The notes beneath the pieces were generated by a model. It saw only the letters and a program-made list of their open reading frames with translations, ran no database searches and was not told the origin of the DNA. Below, piece after piece: positions 27,811-36,401 of a DNA stretch of 64,000 bases (position 1 is its first letter; every line of letters begins with the position of its first letter). The translations under genes and the position numbers were made by a program. Origin of the DNA: Nostoc sp. NIES-3756 (lineage in GTDB: Bacteria > Cyanobacteriota > Cyanobacteriia > Cyanobacteriales > Nostocaceae); the NCBI RefSeq assembly GCF_001548375.1, contig NZ_AP017295.1, positions 2,762,501-2,826,500 on the forward strand, written 5' to 3'.

Positions 27811-28002
27811 CTACCTGACTTGTAATAAATAGCTCATACAATGCCCCATTAAGAAATAAACTACTAACATAGCTGCGGCTGCAAGCGCAACTAGCGTACC
27901 TGCCAACATGAGAGAAAATTCTTTGTTCGCCACTGCCTTCTCCATCAGGTGCAGCGACCAAGCTACGAGTGCTACATCAAATAATAATATAGGTATCAAC
28001 AT
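27811..28002 (-). CDS. Small membrane protein, 63 aa
   Basis: 63 residues with two hydrophobic helices (about 2-20 and 32-53), separated by a charged loop (EKAVANKEF). The start ATG lies about 105 bp downstream of the hisF stop on the same strand. I do not recognise a family. Hydrophobic composition with an in-frame ATG makes it plausible as a real small inner- or thylakoid-membrane protein, but a chance frame cannot be excluded. Confidence 0.5.
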   Translation of the reverse strand: MLIPILLFDVALVAWSLHLMEKAVANKEFSLMLAGTLVALAAAAMLVVYFLMGHCMSYLLQVR

Positions 28003-28107
28003 GTTTTTTAATATTTATTCATACTTATAAATCAATCTTAACATTGTTTTGGAGAAGTGTATCTAACCTTAGATAGATGTGGTCTTATTTCAATAATGTT
28101 TTCAAAA

Positions 28108-28881
28108 TTAGGCAAACAAGCGGACAGGAACTTGGCGATCGCGCAAATAATTCTTGATTTCTTCTACGCTGAGTTGCCCGTAATGTAGAAGCGAAGCCAA
28201 TAAGGCAGCTTCTGCTTTCCCTTCAGTGAGGGCGGTATAGATATGTTCACAATTACCAGCACCACCGGAAGCAACAACTGGTATTTCTACAGACTCAGCA
28301 ATTGCCCGTGTTAACTCAATATCATAACCAGCTTGAGTACCATCCGCATCCATACTGGTTACTAATAACTCCCCTGCACCACGTTTTGCGACTTCTTTAG
28401 CCCATGATAAGGCATCCAAGCCCGTATTTTCCCTACCCCCTCGCACGTACACATCCCAACCAGGATTACTCGGGTCTACTCTGCGCCTAGCATCAATTGC
28501 TACAACTATGCACTGATTACCAAAGCGATCGCTCGCCCGATCAATTAAGTCTGGGTCACGTACTGCCGCAGAGTTAATACTAACCTTATCAGCCCCGGCA
28601 CGTAACAAAGCTTTAACATTTTCTAAGGATTGAATCCCGCCGCCCACAGTCAGGGGGATAAAAACTTGTTCAGCCGTGCGGTAAACCACATCAATGATGA
28701 TATCTCGGTCTTCATGAGTAGCTGTAATATCAAGAAACACTAACTCATCCGCCCCAGCTTCGTTGTAAACCTTCGCCAGTTCTACGGGATCACCAGCATC
28801 CTTGAGGTTAACAAAGTTAACTCCTTTAACAACCCTTCCCGCCTTCACATCTAAACAAGGTAAGATTCTTTTAGATAACAT
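28108..28881 (-). CDS. hisF: Imidazole glycerol phosphate synthase subunit HisF
   Basis: 257 residues, full length for the family. The TIM barrel begins [15 protein letters not shown], with the catalytic Asp near residue 11, and has VAIDARR with the second Asp near 130. Phosphate-binding loops are VGGGIQ and VASGGAGN. Together with HisH it converts PRFAR to imidazole glycerol phosphate and AICAR in histidine synthesis, in the cytoplasm. It is divergent from ruvB, with 154 bp between the starts that must hold both promoters. No hisH is nearby. Confidence 0.97.
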   Translation of the reverse strand: MLSKRILPCLDVKAGRVVKGVNFVNLKDAGDPVELAKVYNEAGADELVFLDITATHEDRDIIIDVVYRTAEQVFIPLTVGGGIQSLENVKALLRAGADKVSINSAAVRDPDLIDRASDRFGNQCIVVAIDARRRVDPSNPGWDVYVRGGRENTGLDALSWAKEVAKRGAGELLVTSMDADGTQAGYDIELTRAIAESVEIPVVASGGAGNCEHIYTALTEGKAEAALLASLLHYGQLSVEEIKNYLRDRQVPVRLFA

Positions 28882-29035
28882 AATTATTTTTTTACGTTTG
28901 AGTAATTGTCCGGAATCTAAATTTTAAATTGACGTGTGTATTTCCTCACCAAAATCTTAGCCCCAGTTTCTACTAGCACTAATACGGCGGGCATTGAGCG
29001 TAAACAGTTCTAAACTTAAAGTTGCAAGCTAAATT

Positions 29036-30136
29036 ATGGCGATAATCTCCTCAAAAAAACAGCCTCCAGAACCAAACGGACAACCAAACAAACGCCGGGA
29101 GTCAGCACCAGCCGCCCCTAAAGAAAATATTTTGCAGCCAGAAGCGGCTATTGATGAACAAGGTAAGCAAGAAGAAAGCATCCGTCCCCACAAATTTGCC
29201 GACTACATCGGGCAGAAAGACCTTAAGGATGTATTGGACATAGCCATCAAAGCAGCTAAGTCTAGAGGTGAAGTTTTGGATCACTTGCTACTGTATGGCC
29301 CGCCAGGATTGGGTAAAACAACAATGGCAATGATATTAGCTTCGGAGATGGGAGTCAATTACAAAATCACTAGTGCGCCAGCTTTAGAACGTCCAAGGGA
29401 TATTGTGGGGCTACTGGTGAACTTAAAACCCGGTGATATTCTATTTATTGATGAAATTCATCGACTATCACGGATGACAGAAGAAATTCTTTATCCGGCT
29501 ATGGAGGACTGTCGTTTAGATATTACTGTAGGTAAAGGTTCTAGCGCCCGGATTCGTAGTATACCCTTGTCCAAGTTTACCTTAGTAGGGGCGACAACCC
29601 GTGTCGGTGCGTTAACTTCACCATTGCGCGATCGCTTCGGATTAATTCAGAAACTCCGCTTCTACGAAGTTGAAGAACTCAGCAAAATAGTCCTACGTAG
29701 CGCCAAACTACTGCAAAGCAACGTCAGTGAAGACGGTGCAACAGAAATTGCCCGGCGATCGCGGGGAACACCACGGATTGCCAATCGGTTACTCAAGCGT
29801 GTCCGTGATTACGCCCAAGTAAAATCATGTCCAGAAATTACTCAAACTATTGCCGCCGAAGCATTACAGTTATTCCAAGTAGATCCATGTGGTTTAGATT
29901 GGACAGACCGTCGGATGCTAAGTGTGATTATTGAACAATTTAACGGCGGCCCCGTCGGCTTAGAAACAATCGCCGCCGCCACAGGTGAAGATACCCAAAC
30001 CATTGAGGAAGTATACGAACCCTACCTCATGCAAATTGGCTACCTCAGCCGTACCCCGCGCGGTCGCATAGCGACGAAAGCCGCATACAAACACATGGGT
30101 TTTACACCACCTAATGAACAGTTATCTTTACTGTAG
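29036..30136 (+). CDS. ruvB: Holliday junction branch-migration helicase RuvB
   Basis: 366 residues. A 40-residue Pro/Glu-rich N-terminal extension precedes the core RuvB ([16 protein letters not shown]). Walker A is GPPGLGKTT, Walker B is DEIHRL, sensor 1 is GATTR and the arginine region is [11 protein letters not shown]. The C-terminal winged helix ends [11 protein letters not shown]. The hexamer drives RuvA-bound Holliday junctions during recombination repair. Extended N-termini are usual for cyanobacterial RuvB. No ruvA neighbour is present. Confidence 0.97.
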   Translation: MAIISSKKQPPEPNGQPNKRRESAPAAPKENILQPEAAIDEQGKQEESIRPHKFADYIGQKDLKDVLDIAIKAAKSRGEVLDHLLLYGPPGLGKTTMAMILASEMGVNYKITSAPALERPRDIVGLLVNLKPGDILFIDEIHRLSRMTEEILYPAMEDCRLDITVGKGSSARIRSIPLSKFTLVGATTRVGALTSPLRDRFGLIQKLRFYEVEELSKIVLRSAKLLQSNVSEDGATEIARRSRGTPRIANRLLKRVRDYAQVKSCPEITQTIAAEALQLFQVDPCGLDWTDRRMLSVIIEQFNGGPVGLETIAAATGEDTQTIEEVYEPYLMQIGYLSRTPRGRIATKAAYKHMGFTPPNEQLSLL

Positions 30137-30137
30137 T

Positions 30138-30166
30138 CATTGGTCATTAGTCCATAGTCAACAGTT
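30138..30166 (+). repeat. Short degenerate tandem repeat (GTCATTR-type)
   Basis: GTCATTGGTCATTAGTCCAT follows directly after ruvB. It is the same family as the longer array at 33923. A second imperfect run (TGATAACTCTGATAACTGAT) lies at about 30183-30205. Confidence 0.5.
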
Positions 30167-30236
30167 ATTAGAGTTTGTAATTATTGATAACTCTGATAAC
30201 TGATAATTATTCCCCACTCCCCACCCTTACTCCCGA

Positions 30237-31046
30237 ATGATGATTAAGTTAATTAGTGTTGTTCTCAGTTTGTTACTTGCATTTGGCTGGGTTAAACCAG
30301 TCATGGCGCAATCTCAACAACCCTTGATTACTCAGGAACAAATAGAACAAGGTGAGGAATGGAAAAATCAAGCATTTGCAGCTACAAATAAAGGTGATTT
30401 TGTCACGGCGGAACAATATTGGACAAAGATTATTGACAATTACCCCACAAATCCTGGTGCGTGGAGTAACCGAGGTAATTCGCGGGTGAGTCAGAATAAG
30501 CTAGAAGCTGCACTCACAGATTACAACAAAGCCATAGAACTAGCGCCGAATGTCACTGATCCTTATTTGAATCGCGGTACAGCTTTGGAAGGCTTGGGAA
30601 AATGGGAAGACGCGATCGCCGATTATAATCATGTATTAGAACTCGACCCTAATGATGCAATGGCGTATAACAATCGGGGAAACGCCAAAGCTGGTTTAGG
30701 AAAATGGGAAGATGCGATCGCTGATTATAAAAAATCCTTTGAAATAGCGCCTAATTTTGCTTTTGCCCGTGCTAATTATGCCATTGCTCTCTATGAAATT
30801 GGGCAAAAAGACGAGGCAATTCATGAAATGCGGAATATTCTTCGCAAATATCCCAATTTTGCTGATGTACGTGCGGCTTTAACTGCTGCTTATTGGGTAA
30901 ATGGACAACAGGGGGAAGCAGAAAGTAATTGGGTTGCGGCTTATGGTTTAGATAGTCGTTATAAAGATATGAACTGGGTGAAAAGTGTGCGTCGCTGGCC
31001 TCCGAGTATGGTGGCTGCTTTGGATAGGTTTTTGCGGCTGGAGTAA
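30237..31046 (+). CDS. Exported tetratricopeptide-repeat protein
   Basis: 269 residues. A signal peptide (about 1-25, LISVVLSLLLAFGWVKPVMA, cleavage at AQS) leads into at least four TPR units between about 40 and 200. They include AWSNRGNSR, PYLNRGTALEGLGKWEDAI, AYNNRGNAKAGLGKWEDAI and ARANYAIALYEIGQKDEAI. The tail (DMNWVKSVRRWPPSMVAALDRFL) recurs in cyanobacterial TPR proteins. It probably acts in the periplasm or thylakoid lumen as a protein-protein scaffold; a photosystem-assembly role is possible but unproven. It stands between ruvB and a Uma2 gene. Confidence 0.85.
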   Translation: MMIKLISVVLSLLLAFGWVKPVMAQSQQPLITQEQIEQGEEWKNQAFAATNKGDFVTAEQYWTKIIDNYPTNPGAWSNRGNSRVSQNKLEAALTDYNKAIELAPNVTDPYLNRGTALEGLGKWEDAIADYNHVLELDPNDAMAYNNRGNAKAGLGKWEDAIADYKKSFEIAPNFAFARANYAIALYEIGQKDEAIHEMRNILRKYPNFADVRAALTAAYWVNGQQGEAESNWVAAYGLDSRYKDMNWVKSVRRWPPSMVAALDRFLRLE

Positions 31047-31089
31047 GGGTGGAGTTTGAACCACAAAGGCGCGGAGGCACAGAGTATCT

Positions 31090-31695
31090 ATGACCTACAC
31101 TCCACCTAAAATACTCACCTTTGAGGAATTTATCGCTCAATATGGTGATAATACTCGTTACGAACTAATTGATGGGGAATTAAGAGACATGGAACCTACA
31201 GGCCCCCATGAAGCTGTGGCTGGTAGTATTGCAGGTAGAATCTATGTCGAAATATTTAGTGCAAATTTTAACTGGTTGGTTCCTAAAACTTGTCTAATTA
31301 AACCACCTGCTGCTGAAGCCACAGCACTACGTCCTGATGTGATTGTTTTAGATAAAGCAGAACTTAGTAAAGAACCTCTTTGGCAAAAGCAACCTGTGAT
31401 TTGTAACGGTAGTACCATCAAACTTGTTGCGGAAGTTGTGAGTACAAATTGGCAAGATGATTATGCCAGGAAAGTAGAAGAATACGCTTTTTTAAATATT
31501 CCCGAATATTGGATTGTAGATTTTCGAAGTTTAGGTGGTTTGCAATTTATCGGCAATCCAAAACAACCTACATTTACTGTTTGTCATTTAGTTAACGGTG
31601 TATATGAACAACAGCAATATCGTTTAGGAGATACTATTTATTCTTATCTATTCTCAAATTTAAAACTGAAACTTGATGATATTATGCCTAATTGA
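31090..31695 (+). CDS. Uma2-family (DUF820) putative endonuclease
   Basis: 201 residues of the PD-(D/E)XK-like Uma2 family, which is highly expanded in cyanobacteria. Visible motifs: N-terminal LTFEEFIAQYGDNTRYELIDGEL, ALRPDVIVLD with a metal-ligand Asp, KLVAEVVSTNWQDDYARK, and EYAFLNIPEYWIVDFR. Biological function is unknown for most members; nuclease chemistry is inferred from the fold. The start ATG follows an AGTATCT spacer in a repeat-containing stretch shared with other dispersed sequences (CGGAGGCACAGAG). Confidence 0.88.
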   Translation: MTYTPPKILTFEEFIAQYGDNTRYELIDGELRDMEPTGPHEAVAGSIAGRIYVEIFSANFNWLVPKTCLIKPPAAEATALRPDVIVLDKAELSKEPLWQKQPVICNGSTIKLVAEVVSTNWQDDYARKVEEYAFLNIPEYWIVDFRSLGGLQFIGNPKQPTFTVCHLVNGVYEQQQYRLGDTIYSYLFSNLKLKLDDIMPN

Positions 31696-31734
31696 TAATA
31701 GATATTGTTCCAAAATTTAATTAGGATTAAATTT

Positions 31735-32097
31735 ATGCAGCAATTTATTATTTATGTTGATGTAGACGATACTCTTATTCGTACATTTAGCGGTAAACGT
31801 ATTCGGATTCCATCAACAATCAACCATATCAAAGAACTGAAGCAACAAAATGCTGTACTTTACTGTTGGAGTTCGGGTGGAGCAGAGTATGCAAAAATGG
31901 TTGCTGAAGAACTTGGTATATCAGAAATATTTGCAGCTTTTTTACCTAAACCAAATATGCTACTCGACGATCAGAATGTTAATGATTGGAAATATTTAAT
32001 CCAAGTTCATCCTATGTCTTGTAATTCCATGAGTTTAGATAAATATAGGCAACAAGTTTTTGATAATGTTAGCTTTGCTGGCTACGACGATGATTAG
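31735..32097 (+). CDS. Small HAD-like hydrolase
   Basis: 120 residues. Motif I is YVDVDDTLIRTFSG (DxDxT), motif II is CWSSGG and a late acidic motif is LLDDQN, typical of haloacid dehalogenase-superfamily phosphatases without a large cap. The ATG at 31735 has TAGGATT upstream; an earlier TTG/ATG set at 31705 is possible. It is convergent with recN and overlaps its 3' end by 29 bp, so the coding sequences share DNA on opposite strands. Substrate unknown. Confidence 0.75.
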   Translation: MQQFIIYVDVDDTLIRTFSGKRIRIPSTINHIKELKQQNAVLYCWSSGGAEYAKMVAEELGISEIFAAFLPKPNMLLDDQNVNDWKYLIQVHPMSCNSMSLDKYRQQVFDNVSFAGYDDD

Positions 32098-33817
32098 CGG
32101 CTTGTAGTAATAAAGATTCCGCAAAAGCGATCGCATCACTTGCCGATTTCCCTCCAGCTAGTTGTGCTAGTTCTTCCCGGCGCTTGGTTAAGTCATCCAA
32201 GCTAGTCACCCGGACAACGGTACGCTGTTCTGTACTACCATTGTTGGATTTTTTACCTCTACCTTGAGTAATAATTTGCTTATCAACTCGGAAATGCCTA
32301 TCAGCCATCGCTGCAACTAAAGGCTGGTGTGTAACACATAATACTTGATGATAGTTACTTAACTGTTGTAATTTTTCCGCGATCGCCTGTGCGACCCTTC
32401 CCGAAACTCCCACATCAATTTCATCAAATACCAGCGTTCCTGCCGCATCGGCTTGGGTAAAGCAAGATTTCAGCGCCAGTAAAAAGCGGCTCATTTCCCC
32501 ACCAGAGGCGATTTCTGTTAATGGTTGCAATGGTTCGCCAGGGTTGGGGCTAAACATAAAGGTAATCTTATCCGCACCTGTTGCAGTTGGTGCTATTGGT
32601 AGAATTTCTACTTGAAACTGTACCTTTTCCATTGCTAAAGGTTTGAGTTCAGCTATTAACCGCGATTCTAAAGTAGCGGCTGTTTTCTTGCGTAACTGGG
32701 TTAACTTATTACAAGCTTGAATCAGTTTATCAAAACAGGCTTTTTCTTGCTGTTCTAAATTTTCTATAGATTGTTCGCTATCGTTGAGGGCTGATAATTC
32801 CGCTTGAATTTTTTCGTAGTAGGCGATCGCTTCTGTTAAGCTAGGCCCATACTTGCGGCAAATTTGTTTTAACTCCCGTATCCGTTCTTCTACTTCTTCT
32901 AAACGTTGGGGGTCTGCTTCTAAACTTTCCCCATAAGTATTAATTTGCCTAGCTACTTCTGTTAATGCTGTTTGTGCATCCCTAATTAAATCTAACAGTG
33001 GTTGCAGCCCAGAATCATATTCCACCATGTTATTTAAGACGACTTCACTATCCCCCAACAAATCTGATGCAGAGGGCGCATCATCTTCGTTTTGATACAA
33101 AGCCTGATAAACTTTGTAACTCATCTGTTGTAAATCAACCACATGATTCAGGCGTTCCCGTTCTTGTTGGAGTTGTTCTAATTCCTGGGGATCGCTGAGG
33201 TTGGCTGTAGATAATTCTTGAACTTGGTAAGTTAATAAATCTAGTTGTTGCAGTCGTTCCCGTTCCGAAGTCCGGCGTTTTTCTAAATTCGTGTGTGCTT
33301 GTTGATAAGCACTATAAGCTGTGGCGATGAATTGGCGCTGTTGTATCGACGCATCACCCGCGTACATATCCAACCAATCACGGACTTGGGCAGATTGTCC
33401 TACTTGTACAGTTTGACCTTGGGCGGTAATTTCTACCAAGCGATCGCGCAATCCCACCATAACTTGGCGATTAACCAACACTCCATTCACCCGCGATCTA
33501 CTACGGATATTACTTGTAGTCGCTGCAATTTCTCGACTAATCACTATAGAATTATCATCAATTAAGTCTATTTCTTGTTCGGTCAACCAAGCAGCTAACG
33601 ATGGAGTCGTAACGAAAGTTCCTTCCACCATCGCCCTTGCTGTCCCTGTGCGGATTACCCGACTAGAGACTTTACCACCTAAAACAGCATCAATCGCATC
33701 TAAAATAATCGATTTCCCCGCACCGGTTTCGCCCGTTAAAACATTCAGTCCCGCGCCGAAATCCAGTTCTAGTTGATCAATTAGGGCAAAATTCTCAATC
33801 CGCAGGCAGAGCAACAT
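32069..33817 (-). CDS. recN: DNA repair ATPase RecN
   Basis: 582 residues. It starts MLLCLRIENFALIDQLELDF at ATG 33817, with AGGAGAA about 14 bases upstream; a 20-residue upstream extension is less likely. Walker A is LTGETGAGKS. Two long coiled coils occupy about 150-370. The ABC signature is SGGEMSRFLLALK and Walker B is LVFDEIDVGVSG. RecN is an SMC-like cytoplasmic protein that tethers broken DNA for RecA-dependent double-strand break repair. The start region is followed upstream by two short tandem repeat arrays. Confidence 0.95.
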   Translation of the reverse strand: MLLCLRIENFALIDQLELDFGAGLNVLTGETGAGKSIILDAIDAVLGGKVSSRVIRTGTARAMVEGTFVTTPSLAAWLTEQEIDLIDDNSIVISREIAATTSNIRSRSRVNGVLVNRQVMVGLRDRLVEITAQGQTVQVGQSAQVRDWLDMYAGDASIQQRQFIATAYSAYQQAHTNLEKRRTSERERLQQLDLLTYQVQELSTANLSDPQELEQLQQERERLNHVVDLQQMSYKVYQALYQNEDDAPSASDLLGDSEVVLNNMVEYDSGLQPLLDLIRDAQTALTEVARQINTYGESLEADPQRLEEVEERIRELKQICRKYGPSLTEAIAYYEKIQAELSALNDSEQSIENLEQQEKACFDKLIQACNKLTQLRKKTAATLESRLIAELKPLAMEKVQFQVEILPIAPTATGADKITFMFSPNPGEPLQPLTEIASGGEMSRFLLALKSCFTQADAAGTLVFDEIDVGVSGRVAQAIAEKLQQLSNYHQVLCVTHQPLVAAMADRHFRVDKQIITQGRGKKSNNGSTEQRTVVRVTSLDDLTKRREELAQLAGGKSASDAIAFAESLLLQAANHRRSQQS

Positions 33818-33922
33818 CAAACTAAGTTCTCCTAGAGGGGCAGATGCCGGATATTTCCCACTTTCGGCAACCAGCAATACCTACTAACATTGAAATAGCA
33901 AGCACATTCAAGTGTAACAAAA

Positions 33923-33960
33923 GTCATTAGTTATTAGTCATTAGTCATTAGTCCATAGTC
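33923..33960 (+). repeat. Heptamer repeat (GTCATTA)n
   Basis: GTCATTAGTTATTAGTCATT and its continuation form about five imperfect units upstream of recN. This is another short tandem repeat typical of Nostoc-type genomes. Confidence 0.75.
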
Positions 33961-34064
33961 AAAAGGCAGCAGGTAGAAAGCAATGGTACGACTGCGCGGT
34001 AATCGAGTTTCGGCTACGTTCAACTACCTCGGAGTCGAGATTCACCATCCAGCACCTAGCCGTA

Positions 34065-34090
34065 AATTACGAATTACGAATTACGAATTA
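34065..34090 (+). repeat. Heptamer repeat (AATTACG)n
   Basis: Three perfect AATTACG units plus a partial fourth lie 57 bp upstream of the ABC1 kinase start. The rest of 33818-34146 holds the divergent promoter region of recN and the kinase gene. Confidence 0.75.
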
Positions 34091-34146
34091 TTAATTATCT
34101 ATTGTTACAATACTTAACAAGTTCAATCCGACCGGTGGCTTTATTC

Positions 34147-36135
34147 ATGACTGTTAAGACACTTCCCCAAAATTCCCGACCGATTGAGGGCGAACTACAG
34201 CTAAAGGATACTCAAGCCTTGGTTGTCCGCTCACCAGAAACCGTTACAACTGAAAGACCCCAGGTATTTTTAACTACAAGTGCCGAATCTGAGACAATAG
34301 TTTATGACCCTGTGGCGGTATCCGAGCATTATCGCCAACGACCACTGCAAGTTATTAATAGGATTTTTGCGGTTTTGCGGCCTACTCTCAACTTTGTCTT
34401 GGGGTTGTGGTGGGACAATAAGCGGGGAGTAGTCGTCAAAAATGACCGCCGGCGAGCTATTCAATTAAGAGAGTTATTAACAAAACTAGGGCCAGCTTAT
34501 ATCAAAATTGGCCAAGCCTTATCCACAAGACCGGATTTGGTTCCTCCAGTATATTTAGAAGAATTTACTAGGCTACAAGACCAATTACCACCCTTTCCTA
34601 ACGAAATTGCTTACCAATTCATTCAAGAAGAATTAGGACAGCCACCAGAGGACATTTACGCAGAACTTTCAGCCCAACCTATCGCGGCTGCATCTTTGGG
34701 GCAGGTGTATAAAGGTAAACTGAAAACAGGTGAGGAAGTAGCTGTGAAGGTGCAGCGCCCCGACCTAAGAGAAAGGATTACGATTGACTTATATATATTA
34801 CGTGGGCTGGCTGGTTGGGTACAGAAGAAGGTCAAACGGGTAAGGAGTGACTTAGTTGGGATATTGGATGAATTAGGCGATCGCATTTTTGAAGAAATGG
34901 ATTACATCCACGAAGGTCAAAATGCCGAGCGCTTCTTCCAGCTATACGGTCATATAAAAGATATATATGTGCCAAAAATATACTGGGAATACACTAACCG
35001 TCGTGTGTTAACGATGGAGTGGATTAACGGCACAAAACTTACCCAGGCAGCAGAGATTAGCGCTCAAGGCATAGATGCGCGTTATCTGATTGAAGTGGGT
35101 GTGCAATGTTCCTTGCGGCAACTTTTAGAACATGGATTTTTCCACGCCGACCCCCACCCAGGAAATTTGTTAGCCACAACAGATGGTAAATTAGCTTACC
35201 TCGACTTTGGCATGATGAGCGAGGTAAAACCACCCCAACGTTATGGTTTAATTGAGGCGATCGTCCACGTAGTTAACCGAGACTTTGAAGGGTTAGCCCA
35301 AGACTACGTAAAACTAGATTTCCTATCCCCAGAAACAGATTTAACCCCAATTATTCCCGCCTTTGCCAAAGTTTTTGCCAACGCACAAGGCGCAAGTGTC
35401 GCGGAATTTAATATTAAAAGCATCACTGATGACCTATCAGAATTGATGTATGAGTATCCTTTCCGCGTACCACCATACTACGCTTTAATCATTCGCTCCC
35501 TCGTCACCTTAGAAGGGATTGCTATCTATATAGATCCAAACTTTAAAGTCTTAAGTGAAGCATATCCTTACGTATCTAAACGCTTATTAACTGACCCAGC
35601 ACCAGAATTAAGAACATCATTAAAAGATTTACTTTTCAAAGATGGTAAATTCCGGTGGAATCGGTTAGAAAATCTATTACGTAATGCGCGCAAAAGCCAA
35701 GATTACGACCTGAGTCTAGCACTCAATCAAGGCGTTGATTTTCTCTCATCTGAACGTGGTTCTTTCATTCGAGACAAGTTGGTGGATGAGTTTTTAACTG
35801 GGATTAATGCTTTAGGTAAAAACGTGCTGCATAACTTCACTTACCTGTTAAGAGAACAAGTAGGTATTACCGCCATCAATGAAACCCCAGCCGCAACGGT
35901 AGAACAACAGCAAACCCTACAACACATCAAAAATATCATCAATATTCTGCAAGAAACACGTGGCTTTGACCCAGCTAAACTTGCACCCCAAATTGCTCAA
36001 TTGCTATTTAACCCAGGCGTGCAACGTTTAGGACAACAAGTAGTAAATCAACTACTACAAAAAGCCACAGTCCGTTTAATTCGGGAATTGTTAACAGCAG
36101 GGGAAGTCAACACCAGCAAAAACGCCAACTTATAA
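34147..36135 (+). CDS. ABC1/AarF/UbiB-family atypical kinase
   Basis: 662 residues from ATG 34147; a TTG at 34102 would add 15 residues. Family motifs in order: the KxGQ region LGPAYIKIGQALSTRPDL, the Ala-rich nucleotide loop AAASLGQVYKG, the catalytic Lys in VAVKVQRP, the EMDYIHEG helix, the catalytic loop FHADPHPGNLL and the metal-binding DFG (YLDFGMM). Relatives support quinone biosynthesis or lipid homeostasis in membranes; plastid homologues act on prenylquinones. Cyanobacteria carry several paralogues, so the exact role is not assigned. Confidence 0.92.
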   Translation: MTVKTLPQNSRPIEGELQLKDTQALVVRSPETVTTERPQVFLTTSAESETIVYDPVAVSEHYRQRPLQVINRIFAVLRPTLNFVLGLWWDNKRGVVVKNDRRRAIQLRELLTKLGPAYIKIGQALSTRPDLVPPVYLEEFTRLQDQLPPFPNEIAYQFIQEELGQPPEDIYAELSAQPIAAASLGQVYKGKLKTGEEVAVKVQRPDLRERITIDLYILRGLAGWVQKKVKRVRSDLVGILDELGDRIFEEMDYIHEGQNAERFFQLYGHIKDIYVPKIYWEYTNRRVLTMEWINGTKLTQAAEISAQGIDARYLIEVGVQCSLRQLLEHGFFHADPHPGNLLATTDGKLAYLDFGMMSEVKPPQRYGLIEAIVHVVNRDFEGLAQDYVKLDFLSPETDLTPIIPAFAKVFANAQGASVAEFNIKSITDDLSELMYEYPFRVPPYYALIIRSLVTLEGIAIYIDPNFKVLSEAYPYVSKRLLTDPAPELRTSLKDLLFKDGKFRWNRLENLLRNARKSQDYDLSLALNQGVDFLSSERGSFIRDKLVDEFLTGINALGKNVLHNFTYLLREQVGITAINETPAATVEQQQTLQHIKNIINILQETRGFDPAKLAPQIAQLLFNPGVQRLGQQVVNQLLQKATVRLIRELLTAGEVNTSKNANL

Positions 36136-36170
36136 TCCTCCGTGTCTCCCGTTCGCGTAGCGTCTCCGTT

Positions 36171-36259
36171 AGGAGAAGTTCTGATCGGAGGAAGCCTCCG
36201 CTCAGACTTCTCTCCGTGTCTCTGTGGTTAATATGAATTTTGACCACGGAGGCACAGAG
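36171..36259. repeat. Two large hairpins from dispersed palindromic repeats
   Basis: Hairpin one: AGGAGAAGTTCTGATCGGAGG at 36171 pairs with CCTCCGCTCAGACTTCTCTCC ending at 36215. Hairpin two: CTCCGTGTCTCTGTGGT (36212-36228) pairs with ACCACGGAGGCACAGAG (36243-36259). The preceding CGCGTAGCGTCTCCG is a dispersed Nostoc-type repeat. They lie just after the ABC1 kinase gene and might stabilise or terminate its transcript. Confidence 0.65.
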
Positions 36260-36401
36260 ATGCCATAAAAGATGCCAAAAAAGCTTGTTCTACCATTAGG
36301 ACGTAGTAGGATTGTTCAGGTGTGCCTAGCATAGTGATTCATTCACCGTTAGGCAACCTAAAATTAGAGCAAAAGACGATTCCTCAAACAAGCACACTCA
36401 A